Shown here piece by piece: positions 43,849 through 53,603 of a stretch of DNA of 64,000 nucleotides. The notes under the pieces are model-generated. The model was not told the DNA's origin. It saw nothing but the letters and a program-made list of their open reading frames with translations, and ran no database searches. Origin of the DNA: an uncultured Pelagibacteraceae bacterium (GTDB taxonomy: Bacteria > Pseudomonadota > Alphaproteobacteria > Pelagibacterales > Pelagibacteraceae); the NCBI GenBank assembly GCA_902594335.1, contig CACJLY010000002.1, positions 62,001-126,000 on the forward strand. The letters are read 5' to 3'. The position numbers and the translations under genes are program-made. Within the stretch, counting starts at the first letter, position 1, and every line of letters begins with the position of its first letter.

Positions 43849-44808
43849 TTAAAAATTGTGGGAATATCCCTCATTATACGCATGTTTTAATCTCTTATCA
43901 CACTCAACAATCTCATTCTTTTTTGCATCTTTAGTTAAATAGCCTATTAAAGTTACTTTTTGATTCATCTTTTTAAAAAATTTTTTAATATAACTTCTCT
44001 TCGTTTTCGGGGATGTAAATATAATTTGATAATCATCGCCTTTTGATATGAAATTGATCTTCTTTTTTTTCGAATTTATAAGATAATTTCTCAAATGTAT
44101 TGAAATTGGAATTTTATTTAGTTCAACTTTATAAAATAATTCACTTTTATTAGTTAACTTGCTCAAATCTCCAAATAAACCATCTGAAATATCTATTGAG
44201 GAATTTGCAAAGTTTAAAAGGTTTGAGCTGATCTTTATTGGCAAGTCGGGTAAATAGTATTTTTTAACAAAATAGTTATAGCTTTTTCTATTTAATAAAA
44301 CTTTTCCTTTTAGTATTTGTAGTCCCAAATAGCTATCGCCCATGTTTCCAGTTACATATATATCATCACCATTCTTACACTTATTTCTTTGCACTATTCT
44401 TTTTGAATAACCTAATGAAATTATTGTAAAGATTGTTTTGTTTGATTTTGTTGTGTCGCCACCTGATAATTTAATACCATATTTCTTTTGCTCCTCTTTA
44501 AGACTTTTAGAAATAATATTAAGATTTTTTTTTGAAAAAGAATTATTGTTCCCACTAGCACCTATAAAAATAAATTTTGGTTTTACACCCTTGCAATACA
44601 AGTCTGAAATTGAAGATCTTACAATTTTTTTAATTACTAAATCAGGATTTTTAAAATTAAGAAAATGAACGCCCTCTACATAAGTATCAGCAGAAACAAC
44701 AACATTATGTTTTTTATCAAAAAAAACATCATCATTTAAGTCTAATGCTGATGGATTGTTATAGGTTAATTTTTTAAAGTACTTTTGAATTAAAGCAAAC
44801 TCATTCAT
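43849..44808 (-). CDS. thiL: Thiamine-monophosphate kinase
   Basis: Phosphorylates ThMP to ThDP. The N-terminal DLNDDVFF and VVSADTYVEGVHFL segments carry the Asp metal ligands; KLSGGDTTKS and VTGNMGDSYLGLQIL are AIR-synthase-superfamily motifs; SIDISDGLFGDLSKL and SKGDDYQIIFT complete the site. 319 residues, normal. It follows nusB with an eight-base overlap, a standard nusB-thiL pair. Confidence 0.94.
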   Translation of the reverse strand: MNEFALIQKYFKKLTYNNPSALDLNDDVFFDKKHNVVVSADTYVEGVHFLNFKNPDLVIKKIVRSSISDLYCKGVKPKFIFIGASGNNNSFSKKNLNIISKSLKEEQKKYGIKLSGGDTTKSNKTIFTIISLGYSKRIVQRNKCKNGDDIYVTGNMGDSYLGLQILKGKVLLNRKSYNYFVKKYYLPDLPIKISSNLLNFANSSIDISDGLFGDLSKLTNKSELFYKVELNKIPISIHLRNYLINSKKKKINFISKGDDYQIIFTSPKTKRSYIKKFFKKMNQKVTLIGYLTKDAKKNEIVECDKRLKHAYNEGYSHNF

Positions 44809-45205
44809 TGCTTATTCTAATTTTTTTTGAAATTTTATCTAATAAAGCATTTAAGTATTTAGTTTGTGAGTCATCAATAAAAAAATTTGATGCTCTCAGA
44901 TATTCATTAATAATAATTTTGATTGAAGTATTTGGTTTATATAGGAATTCAAAAATTGCACTTTTAATTATAATTTGAAAAACTTTGTCCATATTTTTAA
45001 TTTTTAAATCTCGTTCTAAATGATTATTAATTTCTGTATTTATTAACTCTTCTCTCTCGATAGTTCCATTCACAATATCTTTTATAAACTTTTTAAATCT
45101 ATGCTTAGGAAAAGTTATATTTTCCTCATTGTTAAAAAGTTTTCCATAGAGTTTTTGTATTATAATTACTCTAGGATTTCTTTGTGGTGAAAATTGAACT
45201 GTCAT
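44801..45205 (-). CDS. nusB: Transcription antitermination factor NusB
   Basis: All-helical 134-residue protein of rRNA antitermination complexes. The N-terminal Arg-rich PQRNPRVIIIQKLYGKLF and C-terminal IIINEYLRASNFFIDDSQTKYLNALLDKISKKI match the family. Placed between ribH and thiL, as in most alphaproteobacteria. The sequence is diverged and AT-driven, but helix periodicity and position are convincing. Confidence 0.9.
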   Translation of the reverse strand: MTVQFSPQRNPRVIIIQKLYGKLFNNEENITFPKHRFKKFIKDIVNGTIEREELINTEINNHLERDLKIKNMDKVFQIIIKSAIFEFLYKPNTSIKIIINEYLRASNFFIDDSQTKYLNALLDKISKKIRISNE

Positions 45206-45208
45206 AAT

Positions 45209-45595
45209 TTATTGATATAGAACAGATAAAACTGCTTCTGCGGCCTCTGCACCTTTCTTATCACGAGCAATAGCTTGTTTTTTGTTTAAACAGGTAATTA
45301 CACCGTTACCCACAGGCTTCTTAGATGATATTGATAATGTCATCAATGCATCAGTAGTTGCTTTAGATATAAAATCAAAATGAGGCGTTTGACCTTTAAT
45401 CACACAACCTAAAGCAATAAAACCATCAAATTTTTTTAAATTTTTTGATATAGTTACAGGTATCTCAAATACACCAGGTACGTTAATTACCTTTATTTTG
45501 CATCTATTTTTAATTTTACTTTTTGCACTTTTTAACAAAGATCTGGCAATATTTTCATAATAACCTGCAACAATAATTAAAATTTTTTTTTTCAC
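45209..45595 (-). CDS. ribH: 6,7-dimethyl-8-ribityllumazine synthase
   Basis: Condenses the pyrimidine intermediate with dihydroxybutanone phosphate. VPGVFEIPVTI, ALGCVIKGQTPHFDFI (with the catalytic His) and PVGNGVITCLNKKQA are diagnostic. At 128 residues it is somewhat short at both ends. It overlaps ribB by four bases. Confidence 0.95.
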   Translation of the reverse strand: MKKKILIIVAGYYENIARSLLKSAKSKIKNRCKIKVINVPGVFEIPVTISKNLKKFDGFIALGCVIKGQTPHFDFISKATTDALMTLSISSKKPVGNGVITCLNKKQAIARDKKGAEAAEAVLSVLYQ

Positions 45596-46707
45596 TTTAT
45601 TATTTCCTGTTTTTTAATTTTAATTCCATAACCTTCTAAACCTATGACTTTTTTTTTTGATCTTGTAACAAGTATCATATTTTTAATGTTTAATGATTTA
45701 ATAATTTGAGCCCCAATACCATAGTTTCTGATCAATTTATCATGACCTTTTTTATAAAAAGTTTTACTTTTATACTGTTTAAGTGTTTGAGTTACTGATT
45801 TTAAATTAGGGTCCCTTATAAATACAAGAACACAATTATTATATTTTTTAAAATATGAGATTGTTTTATCGAATGAATTTGGGAGTTTTTGATTAATTAG
45901 ATAATTTTGAACTACATTAGATGATATTACTCTTAATCTAGGGACAACTCCTTTCTTTAAGGTTCCTTTAATCAATGCAAAATTTTCAGATCCATCAAGC
46001 ATATTTTCAAATACTTTTATTTTAAATTTTTGTTTTTGAACAATTATTGAAGAAGTTTTTTTTAGTTTAATAAGTTTTTCTCTCTTTAACCTATAAGCAA
46101 TTAAGTCCTCGATCTTGCCTATTTTAAGTTTATGTTTTTTTGCAAAATTAAATAATGTTTTGCCTGTTGCCATTTTTCCATCATCTGCCATGATTTCACA
46201 AATAACAGCTGAATTATTTTTTTTAGCAAGTTTTGATATATCAACTGAAGCCTCAGTATGCCCTGCTCTAACAAGAACACCACCATCTCTCGCTATCACT
46301 GGAAATACATGACCTGGTGACACAATATCATTTTTTTTTGCGTTTTTATTTGATGCAGCTTTAATTGTTTTAGCACGATCATAAGCTGATATACCTGTTG
46401 TAACACCTTTTTTAGCTTCTATAGAGTATGTGAAAGCAGTTTTGCTTCTTGATTGATTGATTGGTGAAGCCAAAGTTAATCCAATTTTTTTTGACTGTGC
46501 ATTATCCATTGCCAAACAAATTAATCCTCTTGCATGCTTAGCCATAAAATTAATAAGTTTTGGATTAACAGCTGATGTGGAAATTACTAAATCTCCTTCA
46601 TTCTCCATTTCTTCATGTTTACTCTCATCGTCAACAAGAATATACATTCCATTTTTCTTAACTGTCTTAATTATACTTTCTATTGAGCTAAAATTACTTT
46701 TCTTCAT
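45592..46707 (-). CDS. ribB: 3,4-dihydroxy-2-butanone-4-phosphate synthase with degenerate RibA-like domain (RibBX type)
   Basis: Residues about 1-205 are a full RibB: VDDESKHEEMENEGDLVI with the acidic metal loop, FMAKHARGLICLAM, RAGHTEASVD. Residues about 215-371 resemble GTP cyclohydrolase II, but the zinc cysteines and the RQEGRGIGL loop are missing (the corresponding parts read SSNVVQNYL and FIRDPNLKSV), leaving only the RNYGIGAQII and GLEGYGIKI structural motifs. This matches the RibBX arrangement known in Proteobacteria, in which RibX is not a cyclohydrolase. A separate RibA would be needed. Confidence 0.93.
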   Translation of the reverse strand: MKKSNFSSIESIIKTVKKNGMYILVDDESKHEEMENEGDLVISTSAVNPKLINFMAKHARGLICLAMDNAQSKKIGLTLASPINQSRSKTAFTYSIEAKKGVTTGISAYDRAKTIKAASNKNAKKNDIVSPGHVFPVIARDGGVLVRAGHTEASVDISKLAKKNNSAVICEIMADDGKMATGKTLFNFAKKHKLKIGKIEDLIAYRLKREKLIKLKKTSSIIVQKQKFKIKVFENMLDGSENFALIKGTLKKGVVPRLRVISSNVVQNYLINQKLPNSFDKTISYFKKYNNCVLVFIRDPNLKSVTQTLKQYKSKTFYKKGHDKLIRNYGIGAQIIKSLNIKNMILVTRSKKKVIGLEGYGIKIKKQEIIK

Positions 46708-47287
46708 TGATAAATTTTTTTACATATTTTGACATAATGTCAATCTCTACATTAACCAAATCATCTTTTTTTAATTTGATTAAATTGGTTAGTTTTAATG
46801 TGTGAGGGATAATCCATATTTCAAAAGAATTCTTTTTTATTTTTGATATTGTTAGTGATACTCCATTTATTAATATAGAAGCTTTTTCTACTAATTGCTT
46901 CTTAAGTAATTTTGTTATTTTAAATTCAAAAATATTTGATTTATCAACTTTCTTAATACTTTTTACAGAACAAACTGTATCAACATGACCCTGGCAGATA
47001 TGTCCAGAAATATTGTCACCAAATTTTAAGGGTTTTTCTAAATTAATTTCATCACCAATTTTAATATTTCTAAATTTCGATTTAACCAATGTTTCATTTG
47101 ATAGATAGAATTCTAAAGTCTTATTCTTGTAAGAAATTAAAGTAAGACAAACTCCATCACAAGAAATTGAAATCCCAAGATTTTTATTTGAAAGTTTCAA
47201 TGAAGATTTTATAAATAAATTAATTCCTTTTGACCTTTTTTTAATACTATTAATTATTCCTTTATTAAATATAATTCCATTAAACAT
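46694..47287 (-). CDS. ribE: Riboflavin synthase alpha chain
   Basis: Dismutates two lumazines to riboflavin. Begins MFNGII (normally MFTGII), with two barrel repeats: SISCDGVCLTL in the first and GHICQGHVDTV / SILINGVSLTI in the second. 197 residues, normal. It overlaps ribB by 14 bases and follows ribD by one base. Confidence 0.95.
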   Translation of the reverse strand: MFNGIIFNKGIINSIKKRSKGINLFIKSSLKLSNKNLGISISCDGVCLTLISYKNKTLEFYLSNETLVKSKFRNIKIGDEINLEKPLKFGDNISGHICQGHVDTVCSVKSIKKVDKSNIFEFKITKLLKKQLVEKASILINGVSLTISKIKKNSFEIWIIPHTLKLTNLIKLKKDDLVNVEIDIMSKYVKKFINEEK

Positions 47288-47288
47288 T

Positions 47289-48386
47289 TTAATAGTAGTG
47301 AGTAAGTATATCTTTATTTAAATATGTGTTTATTTTTTTTTTATTTTTATAGTTTTTATTAATCATTTTTACTAATGAAGATATATTAATTTTATCTTTA
47401 TTAGAGATTAATTTGTCGCTTTTAAAAAAATAGAATTCATTTAATAAATTTGCATGAAGGAAATTAGTCATTAGATCCTTACCAGTTTCTATTAAAATCC
47501 TGTGTAGACCAAGTGTATAAATTGTTTGTGTTATCTTTTTAAGGTTAAAGTTAGTCTTATTATCTAGTTTTTGATAAATAAGTTTAACACCTCTATTTTT
47601 TAAAAATTTAATTTTTGAGATATTTTTAGAACAGTGAAATATAATTAATTTACTACATTTTGAATTTTTAATCACGTAGGAGTTATTTTTTATTTTTAAA
47701 TTCTTATCTATTACAACTACAGTAGGTGAATATTTCTCTAATCCATTTAATCTACAATTAAGCTGAGGGTTGTCTGTATTTATTGTTTTATAAGAAGTTA
47801 GTATTGCGTGATTTTGAAATCTTAAAATATGTGAAACTCTTCTTGAATGTTCATTTGTTATAAAAGAATTGTTTCTTAAAATATTTAAATTTGATGAACT
47901 TGCAATTTTTCCAATTACAAAAGGTGCTTTATTAGATCTTATATAATTATATTCTTTATAAAGGTTCTTAACGTTTCGTTTTTGAAGTCCTGATATTGCA
48001 ACTATTTTTTTAGAATTTAAAATCTTTTTAGTTTTATTAAATGTTCGTAAATCTTGATCCTCAATTGAGTAATACACTCTCTTAACTTTATTTTTTATTA
48101 TTGCATTTGTGCATGGAGGTGTTACACCGTGGTGAGAACAGGGCTCAAGTGTCGTGTAAAGCGATGTTCCTTTATTATATTTATTTTTACTTAAGGCAAT
48201 GCTTTCTGCATGAGGCCTACCACCAAAGTTAGTAGTTGCATAAGATAAGATTTTATTATTTTTTACAATTACACAGCCAACTGATGGATTTGTTCCAGTT
48301 AAATACTTATTATTCTCTGCTAAGTTTATAGCAAAGTTCATAATTTTTTTATCTAATGATTTAAAATTATCTTTTTTTAAAGACAT
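47289..48386 (-). CDS. ribD: Bifunctional riboflavin deaminase/reductase RibD
   Basis: N-terminal deaminase domain with [10 protein letters not shown], the zinc/active site HAES and [15 protein letters not shown] (one His and two Cys), then a C-terminal reductase domain ([19 protein letters not shown]; a late [15 protein letters not shown]). I start at [10 protein letters not shown] (48386), overlapping nrdR by 20 bases; the longer frame is atypical. A shorter start at [11 protein letters not shown] (48341) is also possible. The deaminase retains its zinc ligands. Confidence 0.92.
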   Translation of the reverse strand: MSLKKDNFKSLDKKIMNFAINLAENNKYLTGTNPSVGCVIVKNNKILSYATTNFGGRPHAESIALSKNKYNKGTSLYTTLEPCSHHGVTPPCTNAIIKNKVKRVYYSIEDQDLRTFNKTKKILNSKKIVAISGLQKRNVKNLYKEYNYIRSNKAPFVIGKIASSSNLNILRNNSFITNEHSRRVSHILRFQNHAILTSYKTINTDNPQLNCRLNGLEKYSPTVVVIDKNLKIKNNSYVIKNSKCSKLIIFHCSKNISKIKFLKNRGVKLIYQKLDNKTNFNLKKITQTIYTLGLHRILIETGKDLMTNFLHANLLNEFYFFKSDKLISNKDKINISSLVKMINKNYKNKKKINTYLNKDILTHYY

Positions 48387-48825
48387 CAATTCTATCCACA
48401 AATTGAACAAAGTCTTTTTCTTCTCTGAAGTTTCTATAGACTGATGCAAATCGGACATATGCGACAGGGTCTAGTTCTTTTAGTCCCTCCATAACCATTG
48501 TACCGATTGTATTTGATAATATTTCACTTTGACCTAATTCCTCAAGAGATCTACTAATTTTAGAGATAAATTTTTCAGTTGTTTCTGTATCTATAGGTCT
48601 TTTCTTTAAAGCAACATAAATGGATTTTGAAAGTTTTTCTCTGTCAAAAGTTGACTTTCTTCCGTTCTTTTTTATTACTGTTAATTCTCTAAATTGTACT
48701 CTTTCAAAAGTAGTAAACCTTTGTCCACATGTACAAAGTCTTCTTCTTCTAATTGTTGTACCATCTTCTGTTGGTCTTGAATCGACAACCGATGTGTCGC
48801 CTTTTTTACATATAGGACATAACAT
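48367..48825 (-). CDS. nrdR: Ribonucleotide-reductase repressor NrdR
   Basis: Zinc-ribbon / ATP-cone regulator of nrd genes. [18 protein letters not shown] and [16 protein letters not shown] give the four zinc cysteines, followed by the ATP-cone starting [14 protein letters not shown]. 152 residues. Placed glyA-nrdR-ribD, the usual proteobacterial order. It binds NrdR boxes; none were identified in this window. Confidence 0.96.
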   Translation of the reverse strand: MLCPICKKGDTSVVDSRPTEDGTTIRRRRLCTCGQRFTTFERVQFRELTVIKKNGRKSTFDREKLSKSIYVALKKRPIDTETTEKFISKISRSLEELGQSEILSNTIGTMVMEGLKELDPVAYVRFASVYRNFREEKDFVQFVDRIDVFKKR

Positions 48826-48834
48826 AAGCTTAAG

Positions 48835-50145
48835 CTAACCTAAGTGCTTATATATAGGAAAATTTGAACACAGGCTAACAACTTCTTTTCTTACTTCATC
48901 CTCTGTTTTAGAGTTATCTTGAGGATTTTCTGCCAATCCTTTTATTGTTTTTGTTATTAAATCACCTACTATTTGAAATTCTTTTAACCCAAAACCTCTT
49001 GTTGTGGCAGCCTGCGATCCAAGTCTTATTCCTGAAGTTATCATTGGGCTTTCACTGTCAAATGGAATACCATTTTTATTACATGTAATGTTAGCTCTAG
49101 AAAGGCTTTCCGCAGCAACATTGCCTTTAACATTAAAAGGTCTTAAGTCAACTAACATCAGATGTGTATCTGTCCCACCTGAATAGATTTTAAAACCATT
49201 ATTTTTTAATGTTTCAGCTAAAATTTTTGCGTTTGCTAAAACAGTTTTTATATAATCTTTAAACTCAGGTTTTAATGCCTCTTTAAATCCAACTGCTTTA
49301 GCAGCTATAATATGCATAAGTGGTCCTCCTTGGTATCCGGGGAAAACTGCTGTATTAAATTTTTTAGATAAGTCTTCGTGATTAGTTAATATAATTCCAC
49401 CTCTTGCACTTCTAAAAACTTTATGAGTAGTTGATGTAACTACATGAGCATAGTCACAAGGATTTGGATATCCCTTACCAGCAACCAAACCAGAAAAATG
49501 AGCCATATCAACCATTAAATATGCTCCAACTTTATCAGCAATTTCTCTAAATCTTTTAAAATCAATTACTCTTGAATAAGCGCTTCCACCAGCAATAATA
49601 AGTTTAGGTTTATGTTCAAGTGCAAGTTTTTCAACATTGTCATAATCAATAAGTTCAGACTCTTTATCAACCTCATAGCCAATTGCATTAAACCATTTAC
49701 CTGACATAGAAATTTTTAAACCATGAGTAATGTGTCCTCCTGAATTCAAACTCATTCCCATAAAAGTATCACCCGGTTTTAACAAAGCTAAAAACACAGC
49801 ACCGTTTGCCTGAGCACCAGAGTGTGGTTGAGCGTTAGCAAATTTACAGTTGAATAATTCTTTAAGTCTATCTATGGCTAATTGTTCAGCAACATCGACA
49901 TGTTCACAACCATTATAGTATCTTTTGCCTGGATAGCCTTCGGCATACTTATTTGTTAATACAGAACCTTGAGCTTCAAGGACTGCTTGAGATACAATAT
50001 TTTCAGATGCAATTAGTTCAATATGATTTTGTTGTCTTACTAACTCATCATTAATAGCTTTATAAATTTCTGGATCACTATCTAGTAAACTTTTTTCAAA
50101 AAACTCTTTGTACTCATTATTTAAATATTTTGTTTCACTTGACAT
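48835..50145 (-). CDS. glyA: Serine hydroxymethyltransferase
   Basis: PLP enzyme that interconverts serine and glycine with tetrahydrofolate, the main one-carbon source. PLP lysine in [15 protein letters not shown], with [25 protein letters not shown] and GYQGGPLMH motifs. 436 residues, with a short N-terminal extension. It starts four bases after rpiB. It connects with sarcosine/glycine oxidation encoded at the right edge. Confidence 0.97.
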   Translation of the reverse strand: MSSETKYLNNEYKEFFEKSLLDSDPEIYKAINDELVRQQNHIELIASENIVSQAVLEAQGSVLTNKYAEGYPGKRYYNGCEHVDVAEQLAIDRLKELFNCKFANAQPHSGAQANGAVFLALLKPGDTFMGMSLNSGGHITHGLKISMSGKWFNAIGYEVDKESELIDYDNVEKLALEHKPKLIIAGGSAYSRVIDFKRFREIADKVGAYLMVDMAHFSGLVAGKGYPNPCDYAHVVTSTTHKVFRSARGGIILTNHEDLSKKFNTAVFPGYQGGPLMHIIAAKAVGFKEALKPEFKDYIKTVLANAKILAETLKNNGFKIYSGGTDTHLMLVDLRPFNVKGNVAAESLSRANITCNKNGIPFDSESPMITSGIRLGSQAATTRGFGLKEFQIVGDLITKTIKGLAENPQDNSKTEDEVRKEVVSLCSNFPIYKHLG

Positions 50146-50149
50146 AGTT

Positions 50150-50569
50150 CTATATTTTTTTAACTCTTTTTAAGTGTCTTCCACCCTCAAATTTAGTATT
50201 TAAGAATGCATTTATACATTTAAAGGCTAAATTTTTACTAATCAACCTTTCTCCTAATGTAATAACATTTGCATCATTATGCAATCTAGATAATTTAGCG
50301 TTTTTTACCGAATAACATAATGCCGCTCTTATATTTTTATGCTTATTAGCAGTCATTGCCATACCCATTCCTGATCCACATACTAAAATGCCTATATTCT
50401 CTTTTTTTATTTTTTTTGATAATTTATGGGCATAATCTGGATAGTTTACAGATTTTTTTGAATGCTTTGGACCTAAGTCTAAAACATCAAACTTTGTAGA
50501 AAAATTTTTTTTAATACTTTCTTTTAATTTAAAACCAGCGTGATCAGATGCGATATAGATTTTTTTCAA
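50150..50569 (-). CDS. rpiB: Ribose-5-phosphate isomerase B
   Basis: 139 residues: [15 protein letters not shown] at the N-terminus, [26 protein letters not shown] with the active-site Cys/Gly loop, and [12 protein letters not shown], all RpiB hallmarks. It interconverts ribose-5-P and ribulose-5-P, the latter being a riboflavin precursor. It lies one base after a 2-oxoglutarate hydroxylase-like gene. Confidence 0.96.
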   Translation of the reverse strand: MKKIYIASDHAGFKLKESIKKNFSTKFDVLDLGPKHSKKSVNYPDYAHKLSKKIKKENIGILVCGSGMGMAMTANKHKNIRAALCYSVKNAKLSRLHNDANVITLGERLISKNLAFKCINAFLNTKFEGGRHLKRVKKI

Positions 50570-50570
50570 A

Positions 50571-51215
50571 TTAATTAAATTTATAATCTAAAACACATGC
50601 AACTAGGTGTATTCTGTTTTCTTCTCCACCATTAAATGCATTATGATATTTTGTATTGTTAGTAACCCAAACTGATCCATCAGCAGGCATATGCTTGGCA
50701 ACATTATCGATAACCATAAGGCACCCTGGATTTGTTATAATTGGTATATGTAATCTAGGTTCTGGATCTCTATGCCAGCTTAAAGTTGATCTTGGTTCTT
50801 TTAACAAAATTCTTACTCTGCCTAATTTATATTTAGATGAAAGAACATCATACACTTCTTTAAAATAAGTATTTTCGTAATCTCTTATGAATTCACTATA
50901 TTTAGATTCATCTATATCTACATCCCTTGAAACTTCTTTCCCAGATTTATCTGGTTTAGTCCAATAAACACCTCGAGCCTTACTACCTTTTATTGAGTCT
51001 GGGTCACCTGGTATTTGTGTTAATGAAATTGCTCCAAAATTAGTTACACCACCTCCATCATCAAATTTTTTAATTTGTATGATTTGGTTATATGCATCTT
51101 GAAGCTTACCAATATCAAAATGTATAGTTTGTTTTTGAAAATCACTAAAGTCTAAAATTCTATCAGTCTGATTATGTAAATTTAAATTTACGATTTTATT
51201 TATATTGTCAATCAT
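50571..51215 (-). CDS. Aspartyl/asparaginyl beta-hydroxylase-like oxygenase
   Basis: 214 residues with a cupin jelly-roll pattern: SWHRDPEPRLHIPIITNPG supplies the first His-x-Asp metal pair and the 2-oxoglutarate region, and the distal His is in YHNAFNGGEENRIHLV with the 2OG-binding Arg. Family members are Fe(II)/2-oxoglutarate dioxygenases acting on proteins or small molecules; substrate unknown here. Common in marine bacteria and phages. Divergent from hemB with 68 bases between starts. Confidence 0.8.
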   Translation of the reverse strand: MIDNINKIVNLNLHNQTDRILDFSDFQKQTIHFDIGKLQDAYNQIIQIKKFDDGGGVTNFGAISLTQIPGDPDSIKGSKARGVYWTKPDKSGKEVSRDVDIDESKYSEFIRDYENTYFKEVYDVLSSKYKLGRVRILLKEPRSTLSWHRDPEPRLHIPIITNPGCLMVIDNVAKHMPADGSVWVTNNTKYHNAFNGGEENRIHLVACVLDYKFN

Positions 51216-51283
51216 GGAGATTGTTTTCTACCCATTTATATATATATTTGTATAATAGATTTTGTCGCATAATAAAATACAAT

Positions 51284-52264
51284 ATGATTACAGGAAAATA
51301 CCCAAATTTAAGGCTTAGAAGATCAAGAAAACATGCTTGGTCTAGAAAATTAGTTCAAGAAAGTTCGTTATCCTACAGTGATTTGATCCTGCCAATTTTT
51401 TTGATTGAGGGAAAAAATAAAAAAGAATCAATAAAATCTATGCCAAATGTATTTAGATATAGTGTAGACAGACTAAATACAGTTGTAAGTAATGCAATAA
51501 AAAAAGGAATACCAATGGTTGCTTTATTCCCATACACAAGTCCAACAAAAAAAGATAAAAAAGGTTCTGAAGCTTTAAATCCAGACAATTTAGTTTGTAG
51601 AGGAATAAAGTTCATAAAAAAGAAATTTAAGAATAAAATTGGTATTATGTGTGATGTGGCCCTAGACCCTTACACTTCTCATGGCCATGATGGATTATTA
51701 AAGAAAAACAATATTCTAAATGATAAAACTTTAGAAATACTTGCCAAACAAGCGGTGCTACAAGCAAAAATGGGATGCGATGTTATCGCACCTTCGGATA
51801 TGATGGATGGCAGAATTGGTAAAATTCGATCAGCTTTAGATAAAAGTAATTTACATGATGTCCAAATATTGTCATATGCTGTTAAATTTTCATCCAGTTT
51901 TTACGGACCATTTAGAGATGCTGTTGGATCAAAAAAATTATTAAAAGGTGATAAAAAAACATACCAAATGGATTTTAGAAATTCAGATGAGTCTTTGAGA
52001 GAAGTTTCATTAGATATAAAAGAAGGTGCTGATATGGTTATGGTTAAACCCGGTATGCCCTATCTTGATATAATAAAAAGAGTAAAAGATAATTTCAAAA
52101 TACCAATATTTGCATATCAAGTTTCTGGTGAATACAGTTTAATAATGAATGGAATTAATAAAAAATTAATAGATAAAGCTTCAATAAAAGAGACTCTTAT
52201 TTCATTTAAAAGAGCCGGAGCAAACAGTATTGTAACTTATTTTGCTGATCAAATTGATCTTTAA
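51284..52264 (+). CDS. hemB: Delta-aminolevulinic acid dehydratase (porphobilinogen synthase)
   Basis: Condenses two ALA molecules to porphobilinogen for heme. RLRRSRKHAW opening, DVALDPYTSHGHDGLL, APSDMMDGRIG, YGPFRDA, MVKPGMPYLDI with the Schiff-base Lys, and AYQVSGEYS are present. The catalytic zinc Cys triplet is replaced by Asp/Ala/Asp, the Mg2+/K+-type active site. I choose ATG 51284 (326 residues); a longer in-frame start adds 21 atypical residues. It is the only plus-strand gene in a long minus-strand block. Confidence 0.95.
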   Translation: MITGKYPNLRLRRSRKHAWSRKLVQESSLSYSDLILPIFLIEGKNKKESIKSMPNVFRYSVDRLNTVVSNAIKKGIPMVALFPYTSPTKKDKKGSEALNPDNLVCRGIKFIKKKFKNKIGIMCDVALDPYTSHGHDGLLKKNNILNDKTLEILAKQAVLQAKMGCDVIAPSDMMDGRIGKIRSALDKSNLHDVQILSYAVKFSSSFYGPFRDAVGSKKLLKGDKKTYQMDFRNSDESLREVSLDIKEGADMVMVKPGMPYLDIIKRVKDNFKIPIFAYQVSGEYSLIMNGINKKLIDKASIKETLISFKRAGANSIVTYFADQIDL

Positions 52265-52939
52265 CTATTTCAATAAATTAACAAAATCATTCCTTGAAGA
52301 TGGATAATTCTTGTTATTAGGTTTGATAATTGTTTTATCCAAAAAATCTCCAACTATTGAAAAGCCACTATATATATCTTTCAAATTTTCAGGACTGATT
52401 TTCTTATCTATAAGAAAATTGGGGATGATTTTTTGACTTGAGTTTACAATATATTTAGTTTGACCATTAATACTTTTATCAACTACATAATCTTTAAAGT
52501 TAATATCATATCCAATAGACTTTAATATATTTAGTTCTAAATACAAAAATTCAACAAGCCAATTTTCAAGTTCAATGATTTTGAAAAATTTTTTTAAAAG
52601 ATTATATATCTCAATATTATTTTCATTTTCAACCGTAAGAATTTTAATCAAATTCATGCAATAGATAATACAAAATAATTTTTTTTTATTTTCTAAATAA
52701 ACTGGTGTTTTAATTTCATCTATTTCAACCTTTAGATATCCAAGTCTACCATCCTCTCTTAGTTTTGAATTTATGTGAAATTTATTACCTATTAATAAAT
52801 AGCTCTTAATCCTTTTTGATGTAGAGCCAAAAATTACACCCACTATTTTTCCGTTATTTTCAGTGTAGAATTCAGCTATTGATGAATTTTCATTGTATTT
52901 GTTTAAAGATAATAAATATCCTTTATCTTGCCAATTCAT
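52265..52939 (-). CDS. recO: DNA repair protein RecO
   Basis: RecA-loading mediator. Opens WQDKGYLLSLNKYNENSSIAEFYT (OB-fold strand pattern), GVIFGSTSKR, then a helical domain. No CxxC zinc knuckle is visible; RecO of alphaproteobacteria often has a weak one. The start overlaps the rnc stop by four bases. Stop abuts the convergent hemB stop. 224 residues. Confidence 0.88.
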   Translation of the reverse strand: MNWQDKGYLLSLNKYNENSSIAEFYTENNGKIVGVIFGSTSKRIKSYLLIGNKFHINSKLREDGRLGYLKVEIDEIKTPVYLENKKKLFCIIYCMNLIKILTVENENNIEIYNLLKKFFKIIELENWLVEFLYLELNILKSIGYDINFKDYVVDKSINGQTKYIVNSSQKIIPNFLIDKKISPENLKDIYSGFSIVGDFLDKTIIKPNNKNYPSSRNDFVNLLK

Positions 52940-53601
52940 TTTTGATTAATTTTTTTAAGAAGTTCTGAAGCTGCAGATTGTTCAGCATTTTTCTTTGAAG
53001 ATCCTATTGCGTAAACATATTTACTATTTTTAAGTTTAACCCCAACTTTAAAATTTGGTTTATGTCTTGGACCTGTATTAGAGATTAATTTATAGATAGG
53101 CAATATTTTATAATTTTTTAAAGAGTATTCTTGAAGTTGTGTTTTAGCATCAATAAAAGTAGTTTCTGCATCGTTTATTAAATTTTTCCAAAGTTTAAGA
53201 ATAAAACTTTTAGAAGCTTCAAATCCTTTATCTAAATAAATTGCTCCAATTATTGCTTCACAGCAATCTGATATAATTTTATTTTCAACTATATTTTTGC
53301 TCGACTTAGAGTTACCTGTAATAACAAATTCTTGAAGATTTAGTAAATTGCCAATTTCTAAACATTTATTTTTATTGACTAAAGAAGCTAATTTTTTATC
53401 TAAAGATCCTACTTTTTCATTTGGATAAAGTTCATATAATTTTTTAGAAACAACGAGTCCTAGTACCCTATCTCCTAAAAATTCGAGATTTTCATAGTTA
53501 TTAATTAGATCAAAGCTTTTATGAGTAATAGCTTGTAAAAGGATTTGCTCATTTTTGAAATTTATCTTAATCTTTTTTTGAAGGTTTTTAAGAATGTTCA
53601 T
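52936..53601 (-). CDS. rnc: Ribonuclease III
   Basis: Double-stranded RNA endonuclease for rRNA and mRNA processing. The nuclease signature NYENLEFLGDRVLGLVVS is intact with catalytic Glu/Asp, a second acidic motif CEAIIGAIYLDKG, and a C-terminal dsRNA-binding domain from DAKTQLQEYSLKN. 221 residues. It follows lepB by two bases (lepB-rnc-recO order). Confidence 0.96.
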   Translation of the reverse strand: MNILKNLQKKIKINFKNEQILLQAITHKSFDLINNYENLEFLGDRVLGLVVSKKLYELYPNEKVGSLDKKLASLVNKNKCLEIGNLLNLQEFVITGNSKSSKNIVENKIISDCCEAIIGAIYLDKGFEASKSFILKLWKNLINDAETTFIDAKTQLQEYSLKNYKILPIYKLISNTGPRHKPNFKVGVKLKNSKYVYAIGSSKKNAEQSAASELLKKINQK

Positions 53602-53603
53602 AA

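Noticed and set aside
51221-51283. Longer hemB start
   Set aside because: The extra 21 residues are hydrophobic and unlike HemB N-termini; MITGKYPNLRLRR fits better.
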